DNA from: Chryseobacterium edaphi
GTDB taxonomy: Bacteria; Bacteroidota; Bacteroidia; Flavobacteriales; Weeksellaceae
Direction: 5' to 3'
Length of the DNA: 64,000 nt
Assembly: GCF_025628985.1 (NCBI RefSeq)
Contig: NZ_JAOTEM010000004.1
Coordinates: 1 to 64,000, forward strand
The notes beneath the pieces are model-generated. The model worked only from the letters and a program-made list of their open reading frames with translations. It did no database searches and was not told the DNA's origin. How positions within the stretch are numbered: position 1 is the stretch's first letter; the number at the start of each line of letters is the position of its first letter. Positions 15,620-24,342 of this stretch are shown here, piece after piece. Made by a program: the position numbers and the translations under genes.

Positions 15620-18037
15620 ATGTTAAAGAACTGGCTCAAAATAGCATTCATCAATTACAGAAAAAACTGGCTTTCCACCATTATCAATGTGTTGGGGTTG
15701 AGTGTTGGTCTGTGTGTTTTCCTATTGATATATATCCATTGGCAGGATGAAAAGTCTTATGAACAATGGGTTCCCAACAATGAAGATATTTATTTTGTAG
15801 AGAATAAAAGTGCGGCTTTTGGCGTAATGTCCAGCTCCAGTTATCCCGAGATTTTTGTTTCCAAAGAAAAATTTTCAGAGATTGAAGATGCTACAATCTA
15901 TAATGATTGGGGAAAAGAGAAACTCAGCTTTGGCGGCAATTCTGCGTATGTTACCGGCTCGGCTTCTGTGGATTCTTTTTTCAGACTGTTTCCTTTTGAG
16001 AAAGTTTCAGGTAATTTTCAAGGTGCATTGTCGGATAATGGAAAGGTCGCATTATCAGAAAAAACGGCACGGTTATTATTCGGTGATGATTATCTCAATG
16101 CCGTCGGAAAATCAATAAAAAATGATTCCAAAAGCATAGAATATGTGGTGACGGCAATATACAAACTTCCTGAAAGCAATACGGTTTTCCAGCCAGATTT
16201 TATCTACAAAAATCCTTATCTGGAGCAGTCCAAAGACCAATGGACAAGTTTTAGTTACAACGGATTTTTCAGGTTGAAGCCAGGCACAGATGTCAAGGCA
16301 CTTGAAAATAAACTGTCGACACTGATGCAGCAACAAGACGTGATTTCTGCCAAAAAGTGGGGTTACGATGTTGATAAAAAAAATCCACCCTTGGTTTATC
16401 TGACATCTATCAGGAAGATGAAACTGGATGCAAAAAGTGAAGGCATCAACAAAGGCGACAAAAAATCAATATTGATTTTACTCACATTATCTGCTTTGAT
16501 TCTATTATTGTCTGGTATTAATTTGATTAATCTGAAAACCGCTCAGGCTTCGCAAAGAGCCAAAGAAGTTGGCGTGAGAAAAGTAGTGGGAAGTTCGAAA
16601 TCGAAATTGGTTTTGCAATTCCTGCTGGAAACATTTTTGATTTGTCTCGTAGCTTATGTCATCGCTTTTGCAATGGTAGAATTGTTTTTACCGTCATATA
16701 ACAAATTTCTCAACAAGGAAATTAAACTCAATAATCTAAGCTTATTCATTTATACAGGCTTATTGCTGTTGGTTTTTTCATTGTTTTCGGGATTGATTCC
16801 GGCACTTTACCTTTCGAACTTCAAACCTATTAATACATTGAAAGGAAATTTCGCAAGAAGCAGACAAGGCGTTTGGTTGAGAAATTCTATTCTGACCCTT
16901 CAATTGATTATCTCATCATTTTTTATCATTTGTTCGCTGATTATTCATACGCAGGTCAAATTTATGATGAATAAAGATTTGGGGTTCAAAGGTGACCAGG
17001 CGATTCAGATTAATTTCAAGAAAATGAATTGGGAAAATAATTTTAATGTTAAAAAATACAAATGGCTGAAAAGTGAAGTGTCAAGAATCTCTGGCGTAAC
17101 TGATGTCACAGGCTCTGTAAATTCCATAGGCAACGGTTCTGCCAACGCATCTATCGCTAAAAAATTAACTGATACAACCAAAACGGTCCAGACTATGCTT
17201 GGCGGAATAGATGAAAACTTTCTGCGCTTTTACGATGTGAAATTCCTCTCAGGCAGAGACTTGGATTGGAAAAAAACTTCCGACACCATTAGTGGTGCTG
17301 TGGTAAACGAAACCTTTGCAGGAAAATTGGGCTATAATCCCAAAACAGCGTTAGACAAAGAATTTTTCACTGGTTGGGACGGCAAGAAAAAATATAAAAT
17401 ATTAGGCGTGGTAAAAGATATAAACTACGCCGGTGTTGAACAACAAGTTATGCCAATCGTCTACTTCAATTATGACAGAAACTGGGTTAAAAATAATATG
17501 AACAATATTCAGATTAAACTTTCCAAAGACGATATCAACGGAACCTTGGAGCGCATCAAAGAATTTTGGCTTACCAAAGCAGAACCTGGCTACCCTTATG
17601 AATTTCAATTTGTTGATAAGCAATTCGCCAAGACATTCGAAAAATTCCAGAAGCAACAGACACTTTTTACCATCTTAAATATCGTGGTTTTGGTGATTGC
17701 ACTATTAGGATTATTCGCCTTGTCATCATTATTAATAGAACAAAAACTGAAGGATGTTGCCATCAAAAAAACTTTGGGTGCAGACGAAAGAACGATTGTC
17801 TGGGATTTAACGAAAAGATTTTTAATCATTTGCGTAATCGCCGTTTTAATCAGCATTCCATTTGGATATTATGCGATGAACGAATGGCTCATGGATTTTT
17901 CTTACAGAATCGATATGCCCATTTGGCCTTATGTTCTGAGTATGATTTCATTATTGATTTTAACCTTCGTGGTCGTGAGTTTCAAAGCTTACCGAGCCAC
18001 AAAAATTAACCTTGTTAAATACCTGAAATACGAATAA
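15620..18037 (+). CDS. MacB/FtsX-type ABC permease, copy 2
   Basis: 805 residues, paralogous along its whole length to the preceding permease (same start MLKNWLKIAFINY, same KTAQASQRAKEVGVRK cytosolic helix region, same C-terminal VNEWL/YLKYE-type end). Domain order is the same: helix, PCD domain, FtsX block, PCD domain, FtsX block. The periplasmic parts differ most, as expected if the two subunits make different contacts. It ends 40 bp before the TolC-like gene. The intergenic heptamer repeat lies directly upstream and may affect translation. Confidence 0.93.
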   Translation: MLKNWLKIAFINYRKNWLSTIINVLGLSVGLCVFLLIYIHWQDEKSYEQWVPNNEDIYFVENKSAAFGVMSSSSYPEIFVSKEKFSEIEDATIYNDWGKEKLSFGGNSAYVTGSASVDSFFRLFPFEKVSGNFQGALSDNGKVALSEKTARLLFGDDYLNAVGKSIKNDSKSIEYVVTAIYKLPESNTVFQPDFIYKNPYLEQSKDQWTSFSYNGFFRLKPGTDVKALENKLSTLMQQQDVISAKKWGYDVDKKNPPLVYLTSIRKMKLDAKSEGINKGDKKSILILLTLSALILLLSGINLINLKTAQASQRAKEVGVRKVVGSSKSKLVLQFLLETFLICLVAYVIAFAMVELFLPSYNKFLNKEIKLNNLSLFIYTGLLLLVFSLFSGLIPALYLSNFKPINTLKGNFARSRQGVWLRNSILTLQLIISSFFIICSLIIHTQVKFMMNKDLGFKGDQAIQINFKKMNWENNFNVKKYKWLKSEVSRISGVTDVTGSVNSIGNGSANASIAKKLTDTTKTVQTMLGGIDENFLRFYDVKFLSGRDLDWKKTSDTISGAVVNETFAGKLGYNPKTALDKEFFTGWDGKKKYKILGVVKDINYAGVEQQVMPIVYFNYDRNWVKNNMNNIQIKLSKDDINGTLERIKEFWLTKAEPGYPYEFQFVDKQFAKTFEKFQKQQTLFTILNIVVLVIALLGLFALSSLLIEQKLKDVAIKKTLGADERTIVWDLTKRFLIICVIAVLISIPFGYYAMNEWLMDFSYRIDMPIWPYVLSMISLLILTFVVVSFKAYRATKINLVKYLKYE

Positions 18038-18077
18038 CAAAGAGTAATTAAAATTTCTCAAACATTTAGTAATTACA

Positions 18078-19370
18078 ATGAAAAAACTTTTCATCATATT
18101 AATTTTAGCAGGTAATATAATTTCTGCCCAACAAATATGGACTCTAGATCAAAGTCTCGATTATGCAGCAAAAAATCATCCGTTGATAAAACAAGCCACC
18201 GTCAATATTCACAAAATTGAACATCAGATTTCCGCTGCAAAAGGAATGCTTTTGCCGTCAGTTGAAGTCGGAATCAATCATAATTACAGTTTTGGCTCTA
18301 CGATTGATCAGACTACCAATCAAAGAGGTTCTCTTAATACGCAATATGACCAGATTTACGCACAAGCTAATTGGGAATTGCTGAACTGGCGGAACTATCT
18401 AAATATATCTTTATCCAAGATCAATAAGGAAAGTTCGATCTATAAGTTGAAACAGGCTCAAAATGAGGTCAAACTGAATGTAATTGCGATGTTTTTCAAT
18501 TATCAGAACAACAAAAGCTGGTTGGAAGTACTGGAAACACAAATTTCAGGAATTGAAGATCAAATAAAACGGACAGAAAAGGAAGTTGAAATCGGAAACA
18601 GACCCAAAAGTGATGTGTACGACATTAAAGCTAACCTGGGAACTTTGCAGGAACAATGGGTTTCTGCAAAAAACTCTCGCGATCTTTCTAAAATAAATCT
18701 ACTGAATGCATTAGCGATTACTACTGACACTTTAGATTTTAAAATGAATGAAGAGGGTCTTTCTGAAATTAATTTTAATGATCAAAATTTCACAAATAGT
18801 CTTTTAGAAAAAAATCCGGCTTATATAACTATTGTTACAGAGATAAAAGCCGCTGAAAAGAATATCGGTATCGCAAAATCGGCTTATTTACCTACATTGA
18901 ACGGGCTCTACAATTGGTCAAGCTTTTACAGCAAAACTTTGGGAGAAACTGCCGACAATTTTTCAGATCAGTTTAAACGAAATAAAAGTCAGCAAGTTGC
19001 TTTTGGACTCAATATTCCTGTTTTCAATAAACTACAAGTCAAAAACAATGTTGAAATTGCAAAACTAAATGTAATCAACTTTAATTATGAAAAAGAAATC
19101 GTGATCAACAATCTGATTCAAACGATCAATTCAATCAAAACACAATATCAGAATTCTGAAGAAAAGTACACTTTGCTGCAATCTAATTTTGAAAACCAAA
19201 GATTATCATTTAAAAAATCTGAAGAAAAATACAAAGAAGGTTTGATGGATGCTTATACTTTTTTTGTGGTAAGAAACAACTGGCTTCAGGCAAATTATAA
19301 TCTGATAAACAGTAAAAATGAAGTTCTGCAACAGACAGAATTATTAAGAGTGCTGCAATCGGATTTTTAG
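18078..19370 (+). CDS. TolC-family outer-membrane efflux channel
   Basis: 430 residues with a signal peptide (about 1-17, cleavage near ISAQ). Two OEP repeats are visible, each with long amphipathic helices, as in TolC. It closes the six-gene operon and provides the outer-membrane exit duct for the adaptor and the MacB-like permeases. A strong terminator follows about 75 bp downstream. Substrate unknown. Confidence 0.93.
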   Translation: MKKLFIILILAGNIISAQQIWTLDQSLDYAAKNHPLIKQATVNIHKIEHQISAAKGMLLPSVEVGINHNYSFGSTIDQTTNQRGSLNTQYDQIYAQANWELLNWRNYLNISLSKINKESSIYKLKQAQNEVKLNVIAMFFNYQNNKSWLEVLETQISGIEDQIKRTEKEVEIGNRPKSDVYDIKANLGTLQEQWVSAKNSRDLSKINLLNALAITTDTLDFKMNEEGLSEINFNDQNFTNSLLEKNPAYITIVTEIKAAEKNIGIAKSAYLPTLNGLYNWSSFYSKTLGETADNFSDQFKRNKSQQVAFGLNIPVFNKLQVKNNVEIAKLNVINFNYEKEIVINNLIQTINSIKTQYQNSEEKYTLLQSNFENQRLSFKKSEEKYKEGLMDAYTFFVVRNNWLQANYNLINSKNEVLQQTELLRVLQSDF

Positions 19371-19444
19371 TGTTGTAATAATAGAAATAAATATTTTGTG
19401 TTTGTTTTTATCTAAATCAACCGTAAATCTACATTTTAAAATAA

Positions 19445-19475
19445 AAAAACTCCCTAAATAATTTAAGGAGTTTTT
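19445..19475 (+). terminator. Rho-independent terminator after the efflux operon
   Basis: Arms of the form AAAAACTCC and GGAGTTTTT, extended by TAAAT/ATTTA pairing in the loop region, end in a T-run. The stem is nearly symmetrical, so it could work in both directions. Confidence 0.75.
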
Positions 19476-19481
19476 GATGAA

Positions 19482-19502
19482 ATCATCTGCGATCCGGACG
19501 GG
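19482..19502 (-). other. tRNA 3'-end-like fragment, possible attachment-site scar
   Basis: Read on the minus strand, the bases AGTCCCGTCCGGATCGCA look like the 3' half of a T-arm plus an acceptor strand. No full tRNA can be folded around them. Such scars are left when elements integrate into tRNA genes, and a recombinase gene lies 370 bp away, although serine resolvases do not usually target tRNAs. Weak call. Confidence 0.25.
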
Positions 19503-19754
19503 ACTTTGAGCATTTCCACCAATCCCCTATCGTATAGGTTTTCAGCAAGTTAAACTCATTTCGGTCTCGAATTTACCCCTTAAAATTTATGTAATTTTAT
19601 TACGTTTTGTAGATATAACAAAATTATAAAATTTATCGATATTAGGCTAAAAAATTTAAAAAATTTTGCAAAAATAATATTTTATAATTCCCTACTCTAT
19701 CATAGCATTTTATTGAAGTTCCAAAAATCATCACTCAAAAAGCGGTGGTATTTT

Positions 19755-19815
19755 GAGATTTTGATATATGTAAGTTTTAAAATCTTACTTTTTCAATTAA
19801 CTTTCTCAAAATCTC
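19755..19815. promoter_or_regulatory. Inverted repeats in front of the recombinase gene, possible res site
   Basis: GAGATTTTGA (19755-19764) is repeated inverted as TCAAAATCTC (19806-19815). Between them lies GTAAGTTTTAAAATCTTAC (19770-19788), itself nearly palindromic. Nested inverted repeats directly upstream are where resolvase/invertase genes often keep their binding or crossover sites. Confidence 0.4.
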
Positions 19816-19871
19816 GTATCATTAAACAAAGTTTCATAAATTTACGGAGTATGAGTTTAATGTAACATATT

Positions 19872-20477
19872 ATGAAAATTGGATATGCACGGGTTTCTAC
19901 TAAAGATCAAAATTTAGATCTACAGATCGAAGCTTTAGAAAAAGCAGGTTGTGAAAAAATTTATCAGGAGAAAATTTCTGGCACAACAAAAAATTGTCCT
20001 GAACTTGATAAGATGATTGAACAATTTAGGGAAGGTGATGAACTTTCTGTTTGGCGACTGGATCGGTTAGGGAGAAGCTTAAAAAATATTATTGATCTTG
20101 TTCTAAGTTTAAGTGATAAGGGTATTATAATAAAAGGTATAACTGATGGAGTCGATACTTCCACAATGAACGGGAGACTCTTTTTAAATATAATGGCATC
20201 CTTATCCGAATATGAGCGTGAGTTGATCCGGGAGAGAACCAATGCTGGCCTACAATCTGCTAGAGCAAGGGGAAGGTTAGGAGGAAGACCAAAGGGGTAT
20301 ACTAAAGAAACAATTTCCAAACTGTTACTTCTACGTAATATATATAAGGATGTCACTAAGCGTCCGGAAGATATTTATAAGCCTTTTGGATTGACTAGGG
20401 CAACATTCTATAGGTATGCTAAAATTCTTGATCATCATACAGATGAAGAAATAAAAAAAATGGGAATTAAAAAATAA
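19872..20477 (+). CDS. Serine recombinase (resolvase/invertase family)
   Basis: 201 residues. The catalytic domain starts with GYARVSTKDQNLDLQ (Ser of RVST is the nucleophile) and includes the RLDRLGRS arginine motif and the SEYERELIRERT helix. A GRLGGRPKG hinge and a C-terminal HTH (about 145-185) follow. This is the small Pin/Tn3-resolvase type. It stands alone, with no transposase visible, and inverted repeats lie just upstream. It may act on a DNA inversion or resolve a lost element; no invertible segment is obvious nearby. Confidence 0.93.
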   Translation: MKIGYARVSTKDQNLDLQIEALEKAGCEKIYQEKISGTTKNCPELDKMIEQFREGDELSVWRLDRLGRSLKNIIDLVLSLSDKGIIIKGITDGVDTSTMNGRLFLNIMASLSEYERELIRERTNAGLQSARARGRLGGRPKGYTKETISKLLLLRNIYKDVTKRPEDIYKPFGLTRATFYRYAKILDHHTDEEIKKMGIKK

Positions 20478-20507
20478 TTACTTTTAAAATATTTAATTTA
20501 AGAAATG

Positions 20508-20522
20508 TTTACTATTTGTAAC
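20508..20522. promoter_or_regulatory. Candidate operator, copy 1 (in front of the XRE-cupin gene)
   Basis: TTTACTATTTGTAAC is an imperfect TTTAC-N5-GTAAA palindrome 78 bp upstream of the regulator's start codon. Its reverse complement matches the site at 21212-21226 in 14 of 15 positions. Confidence 0.6.
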
Positions 20523-20599
20523 ATTTTTTATACTTAGATTTTATTTAATTGTTATTTTTACAGTCAATATAAATAAAAAAGCCTGAAACAGTAAATATT

Positions 20600-21175
20600 A
20601 TGAGTGACTTTCTAATAGGTATTGGAAAAAGACTGAAAGATATTCGAAAGAAAAACAATCTTACCATTAACGATCTTGCATCAAAAGCTCATGTGAGTAA
20701 TGGTCTGGTTTCAAGAATCGAGAATGGAAGGACAATTCCATCACTGCCTGTTTTACTTGAACTCATACAGTCTTTAGATATTGATGCCAGTTATTTTTTT
20801 GAAGGCGTTGAGAAAAAATCTAATGCTAAATTCATTTTTGTACCTAAAGAAAATCAACAGGTTATAGAAAAAGAAGTGGAAGCTGAAGGTTTTAAATACA
20901 TGCATATTTTCAGTAAAAGTCTTCATTCATTAGGCTTTGAAGCAGTTTTATTGACCTTGGAACCCAATTCGAAAAGAGATAAAGTAATTACGGATGCCTG
21001 GGAATTTAAATATATTTTAAAAGGTAAAGTAAAATATATCATTGATAATGAAGAAATTGATCTTCAGGAAGGTGACTCGCTTTATTTCAATGGAAAATTA
21101 CCACACGTTCCGGTCAGTATTTCCGATGAAGATTGTATGATGCTCGTGCTTTATTTCTACTCAGACAAAGACTAA
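20600..21175 (+). CDS. XRE-family regulator with C-terminal cupin domain
   Basis: 191 residues. The N-terminal HTH_3 domain (about 8-65) contains NNLTINDLASKAHVSNGLVSRIENG-type helices; the C-terminal cupin (about 105-185) has EFKYILKGKVKY and EGDSLYFNGKLPH, typical of small-molecule-binding XRE-cupin regulators. It precedes the TonB receptor and phosphonate-type genes on the same strand, so it likely controls them and itself. A 15-bp palindrome occurs in front of this gene and again in front of the receptor. The inducer might be the phosphonate or a breakdown product; this is inferred. Confidence 0.88.
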   Translation: MSDFLIGIGKRLKDIRKKNNLTINDLASKAHVSNGLVSRIENGRTIPSLPVLLELIQSLDIDASYFFEGVEKKSNAKFIFVPKENQQVIEKEVEAEGFKYMHIFSKSLHSLGFEAVLLTLEPNSKRDKVITDAWEFKYILKGKVKYIIDNEEIDLQEGDSLYFNGKLPHVPVSISDEDCMMLVLYFYSDKD

Positions 21176-21211
21176 AAAATCACATATTTTTTATCATTTC
21201 GAATGCAAAAG

Positions 21212-21226
21212 TTTACAAATAGTAAA
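21212..21226. promoter_or_regulatory. Candidate operator, copy 2 (in front of the receptor operon)
   Basis: TTTACAAATAGTAAA is a TTTAC-N5-GTAAA palindrome. It matches the inverted sequence at 20508-20522 in 14 of 15 positions. The pair flanks the XRE-cupin gene, as expected for a regulator controlling itself and the downstream operon. Confidence 0.6.
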
Positions 21227-21285
21227 ATTTGGTTTTCTACATATTTAAGAATGTTAACATAAATTCCACATAAGGAGATCGAACA

Positions 21286-21313
21286 AAATGAATTGCTCAC
21301 AAGCAATTCATTT
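21286..21313 (+). terminator. Hairpin after the regulator gene, terminator or attenuator
   Basis: A perfect 12-bp stem, AAATGAATTGCT and AGCAATTCATTT, with a CACA loop, followed by TTCATTTAT. It lies 110 bp after the regulator's stop and 200 bp before the receptor gene, so it may end the regulator transcript or sit in the receptor leader. Confidence 0.55.
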
Positions 21314-21512
21314 TTCATTTATATAAATAACTCCCTTTTAAACAATGTTTTAAAACATTTTAGCAGCAAGATTTCAATACAATAAGTGTCGTAGGTCCGT
21401 AAGATTGAGTTAATAATTATCTATTATTTATTAAATATAAATTAATATTAAAATTTTACATATATTAAAATTATTAAGTTGTTTTGCAATAGAAATTTAA
21501 TATATGTAAACA

Positions 21513-24338
21513 ATGGAAACAATTATAAAAAAATCTTTATTTCCTCTTTTTGCCTGCTGTACGATATTTGTATCGGCACAAAAACAAATCGTCACCGGAA
21601 CGGTTTCAGATAACAGTCAGCCACTTCCCGGCGCAACGGTTAAAATCAATGGAGGCTCAAAAATCGTAATCACAGATGTTGACGGAAAATTTTCTGTCAA
21701 TGACCTTAAACCTGGGCACTACGATTTACAGTTTACATACATCGGTTATGAACCTCAAAATATGACTGTTGATCTGATTTCAGATCAGTCCTTAGATTTG
21801 GGAATTATTTCAATGTTTCAAAAACAGAAGAATATTGATGAAGTTGTAGTCACAGGATCTTTGAAAAACAGTGAAGCTCGGGCCTTGAATATGCAGAAAA
21901 ACGCAATCAATATTTCGAACGTCATCGCCTCAGACGGTATCGGAAAACTACCGGACAGAAACGCAGCCGAAACCGTACAAAGAGTTCAGGGTGTCTCCAT
22001 CGAGCGCGATCAGGGTGAAGGAAGATTTGTTTCTTTAAGAGGACTTCCGCCATTCTGGGCTTCTACAACCATTAATGGAAACAGACTTCCAACGGCTGAA
22101 GAAGAAACCACTTCGAGAGCGACAGCTTTTGACTTTTTCCCAACGGAATTGATTTCTTATGTACACGTCAACAAATCGTTTACTCCCGATATGGAAGCAG
22201 ACGGAATTGGCGGCGGTGTGAATTTCATCACCAAAACTCCACCAATGAAAACCGAGTTCAGAGGTACTATAGGTACGGGCTATAATGCAAAGTCGGATAA
22301 AGGAGTTTATAATCTTGGTTTATTGTACGGAGGACGCACGAAAGATAAAAAATTCGGATATCTTGTTAATTTTTCACACTTCATCAGAAACTGGTCAACG
22401 GATAATTTTGAAGCAAGAAGAAGCGGTGATGAAGGAGTCTTCAGAATGGAACTTCGTGATTACAACGGAGTAAGAAAAACCACTGGAGCGAATGCAGCTT
22501 TAGAATACGTGTTGTCTCCGAAAAGCACCTTATATCTTAAAGGAATGTACGGAACTCTTTCAGATGACGAAACTCACTACAAACACAGAGTGAGATTTGA
22601 TAAATTCAGTGCGGCCAACAACACGGCAAGAGTTGAGCTTCAGAATATTCACAATTTACTGATCACAGAACTGACTTCGGTTTCTTTGGGCGGAGTTCAT
22701 CAGCTGAATAAAAGTAAAATCGACTGGGATCTTTCTTACTACAACAACCTTTTCAAATACGGAAATATTCCTGATAAGCAGAATAATTCTTACTACGTAA
22801 TTAAATATACTCAAAGCGGTGTAGGCATCAATACGGATTATATTTCAGATAAAGGAAACGGCCCGAGAGCTTACTGGAAAGCAGATGGCGGAAAATTAGA
22901 TTTAAAAGATCCAGATGCATTATTTGGCTTTTACAGCAACCCAAATTTCAAAATGGATGCTTCTCAGATGAGGTTTACAGATTTGGAATTTTATAAAGTG
23001 TACGTTCAGGAAAAAGATAAAATTGTAGCAGGTTTCAACCACGAAATTAATGCTTCGGACAAATTAACTTTAAAGTATGGTTTAAAATACCGTGATAAAG
23101 AACGTAACGCCCGTTTCTCTGATATTTTCTACAACTGGTCAAACGGAAATGCGCCATTGTTGTCAGATTTCAATCAGCATATCACGACACAACCTAATGC
23201 TACAAAGTATTTGAGTGAGATGAATGCCAATATCGGAAACACTTTCGGTCCGGTACTTTCAACAGGTGGAATGGATCAGTTTTGGTTTCAGAATCAAGGG
23301 AATTTAGCCATCAACAAAACCGATTCCGAGGCGCTTGAATATAATAAAGCATTGGGAAGAAATTTCGATGTTTTCGAAAAACATGCAGATGCTTACGGTA
23401 TGGGAACTTATAAAATCAATGACAAAATAACCGTTTTAGGAGGTTTGAGATTATCGAACACGCACACCAAAGTGAAAGGTTACAATGTTGTTGGTGACGT
23501 ATTGACGCCAGTGGAAAATACCAAAAACTATCTTGCGGTTTTACCAATGTTGCATCTAAAATACATGATCAACGACAAGACAAATTTACGATTTGCAGCG
23601 ACACGTACTTTTTCAAGACCAAATTTTGGAGACCTTACTCCAGGTGGAACTTACATTGAAGCAGACAACGAGTTTAAAGGTGGAAATCCGAACCTGAACC
23701 CGACCTACTCTGTCAACTTTGATTTAATGGGTGAATATTATTTCTCCAATGTCGGGATTTTGAGCGGTGGAGTTTTCTACAAATCAATCACTGACCCGAT
23801 TTTCCAAGATTCTTTTATCGGAAATTATAATGGAATCAATGGTGTGCAATTCAGTGCGCCAAACAACGGAAAAGCAGCGTGGTTAGGCGGAATCGAATTG
23901 GGAATCAATAGAAGATTTGACTTCCTGCCGGGATTTCTGCAATATTTTGGAACACAGTTGAATGCCACTTTCATGACTTCTGAAATGGAAAAACCAAGCG
24001 GAAGAATGGTAAAACTTCCTTATCAAGCGAAAGAACTGTACAATATTCAACTGTTCTTCGAGAAAAAAGGATTCAATGCAAGGCTGGCTTACAATCACAA
24101 AGGAAAATTTGCAGTAGAATATGCTGAAGAAGATCTTTACGATTCTTACTACGGAAAATACAGCAATCTTGACTTCGGAACATCGTACCAAATCAATAAG
24201 CATATCACTGTTTTCGCAGACGTCAACAATATTCTGAACAAACCTTTGATCTATCATTTCGGAAAAGATGAACAAAGACCTGAACAGGTAGAATATTACG
24301 GTGTAAGAGGAAATATTGGGGTAAAACTTAATTTCTAA
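21513..24338 (+). CDS. TonB-dependent outer-membrane receptor
   Basis: 941 residues. A signal peptide (about 1-22, ending VSAQ) is followed by a carboxypeptidase-D-like regulatory domain (about 25-105), a plug domain (about 115-240) and a large beta-barrel ending in the aromatic NIGVKLNF tail. It has no SusD partner, so it resembles stand-alone receptors that import small molecules. The DUF5690-like gene begins 4 bp after its stop and the rest of the operon looks phosphonate-related, so the ligand may be a phosphonate or an ester of one; this is inference from context. Confidence 0.93.
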   Translation: METIIKKSLFPLFACCTIFVSAQKQIVTGTVSDNSQPLPGATVKINGGSKIVITDVDGKFSVNDLKPGHYDLQFTYIGYEPQNMTVDLISDQSLDLGIISMFQKQKNIDEVVVTGSLKNSEARALNMQKNAINISNVIASDGIGKLPDRNAAETVQRVQGVSIERDQGEGRFVSLRGLPPFWASTTINGNRLPTAEEETTSRATAFDFFPTELISYVHVNKSFTPDMEADGIGGGVNFITKTPPMKTEFRGTIGTGYNAKSDKGVYNLGLLYGGRTKDKKFGYLVNFSHFIRNWSTDNFEARRSGDEGVFRMELRDYNGVRKTTGANAALEYVLSPKSTLYLKGMYGTLSDDETHYKHRVRFDKFSAANNTARVELQNIHNLLITELTSVSLGGVHQLNKSKIDWDLSYYNNLFKYGNIPDKQNNSYYVIKYTQSGVGINTDYISDKGNGPRAYWKADGGKLDLKDPDALFGFYSNPNFKMDASQMRFTDLEFYKVYVQEKDKIVAGFNHEINASDKLTLKYGLKYRDKERNARFSDIFYNWSNGNAPLLSDFNQHITTQPNATKYLSEMNANIGNTFGPVLSTGGMDQFWFQNQGNLAINKTDSEALEYNKALGRNFDVFEKHADAYGMGTYKINDKITVLGGLRLSNTHTKVKGYNVVGDVLTPVENTKNYLAVLPMLHLKYMINDKTNLRFAATRTFSRPNFGDLTPGGTYIEADNEFKGGNPNLNPTYSVNFDLMGEYYFSNVGILSGGVFYKSITDPIFQDSFIGNYNGINGVQFSAPNNGKAAWLGGIELGINRRFDFLPGFLQYFGTQLNATFMTSEMEKPSGRMVKLPYQAKELYNIQLFFEKKGFNARLAYNHKGKFAVEYAEEDLYDSYYGKYSNLDFGTSYQINKHITVFADVNNILNKPLIYHFGKDEQRPEQVEYYGVRGNIGVKLNF

Positions 24339-24342
24339 AGCC

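Larger units (their letters stand above)
19371..19871. other. Intergenic stretch between the efflux operon and the recombinase gene
   Basis: About 500 bp holding the efflux terminator (19445-19475), a sequence on the minus strand that resembles the 3' part of a tRNA (19482-19502), AT-rich DNA, and inverted repeats just in front of the recombinase gene (19755-19815). I find no coding region. Confidence 0.6.
21176..21512. other. Regulatory region in front of the TonB receptor
   Basis: 337 bp without a gene. It holds the second candidate operator (21212-21226), a strong hairpin (21286-21313) and a long AT-rich leader to the receptor's ATG at 21513. No clear flavobacterial -7 element could be chosen. 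Confidence 0.6.
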
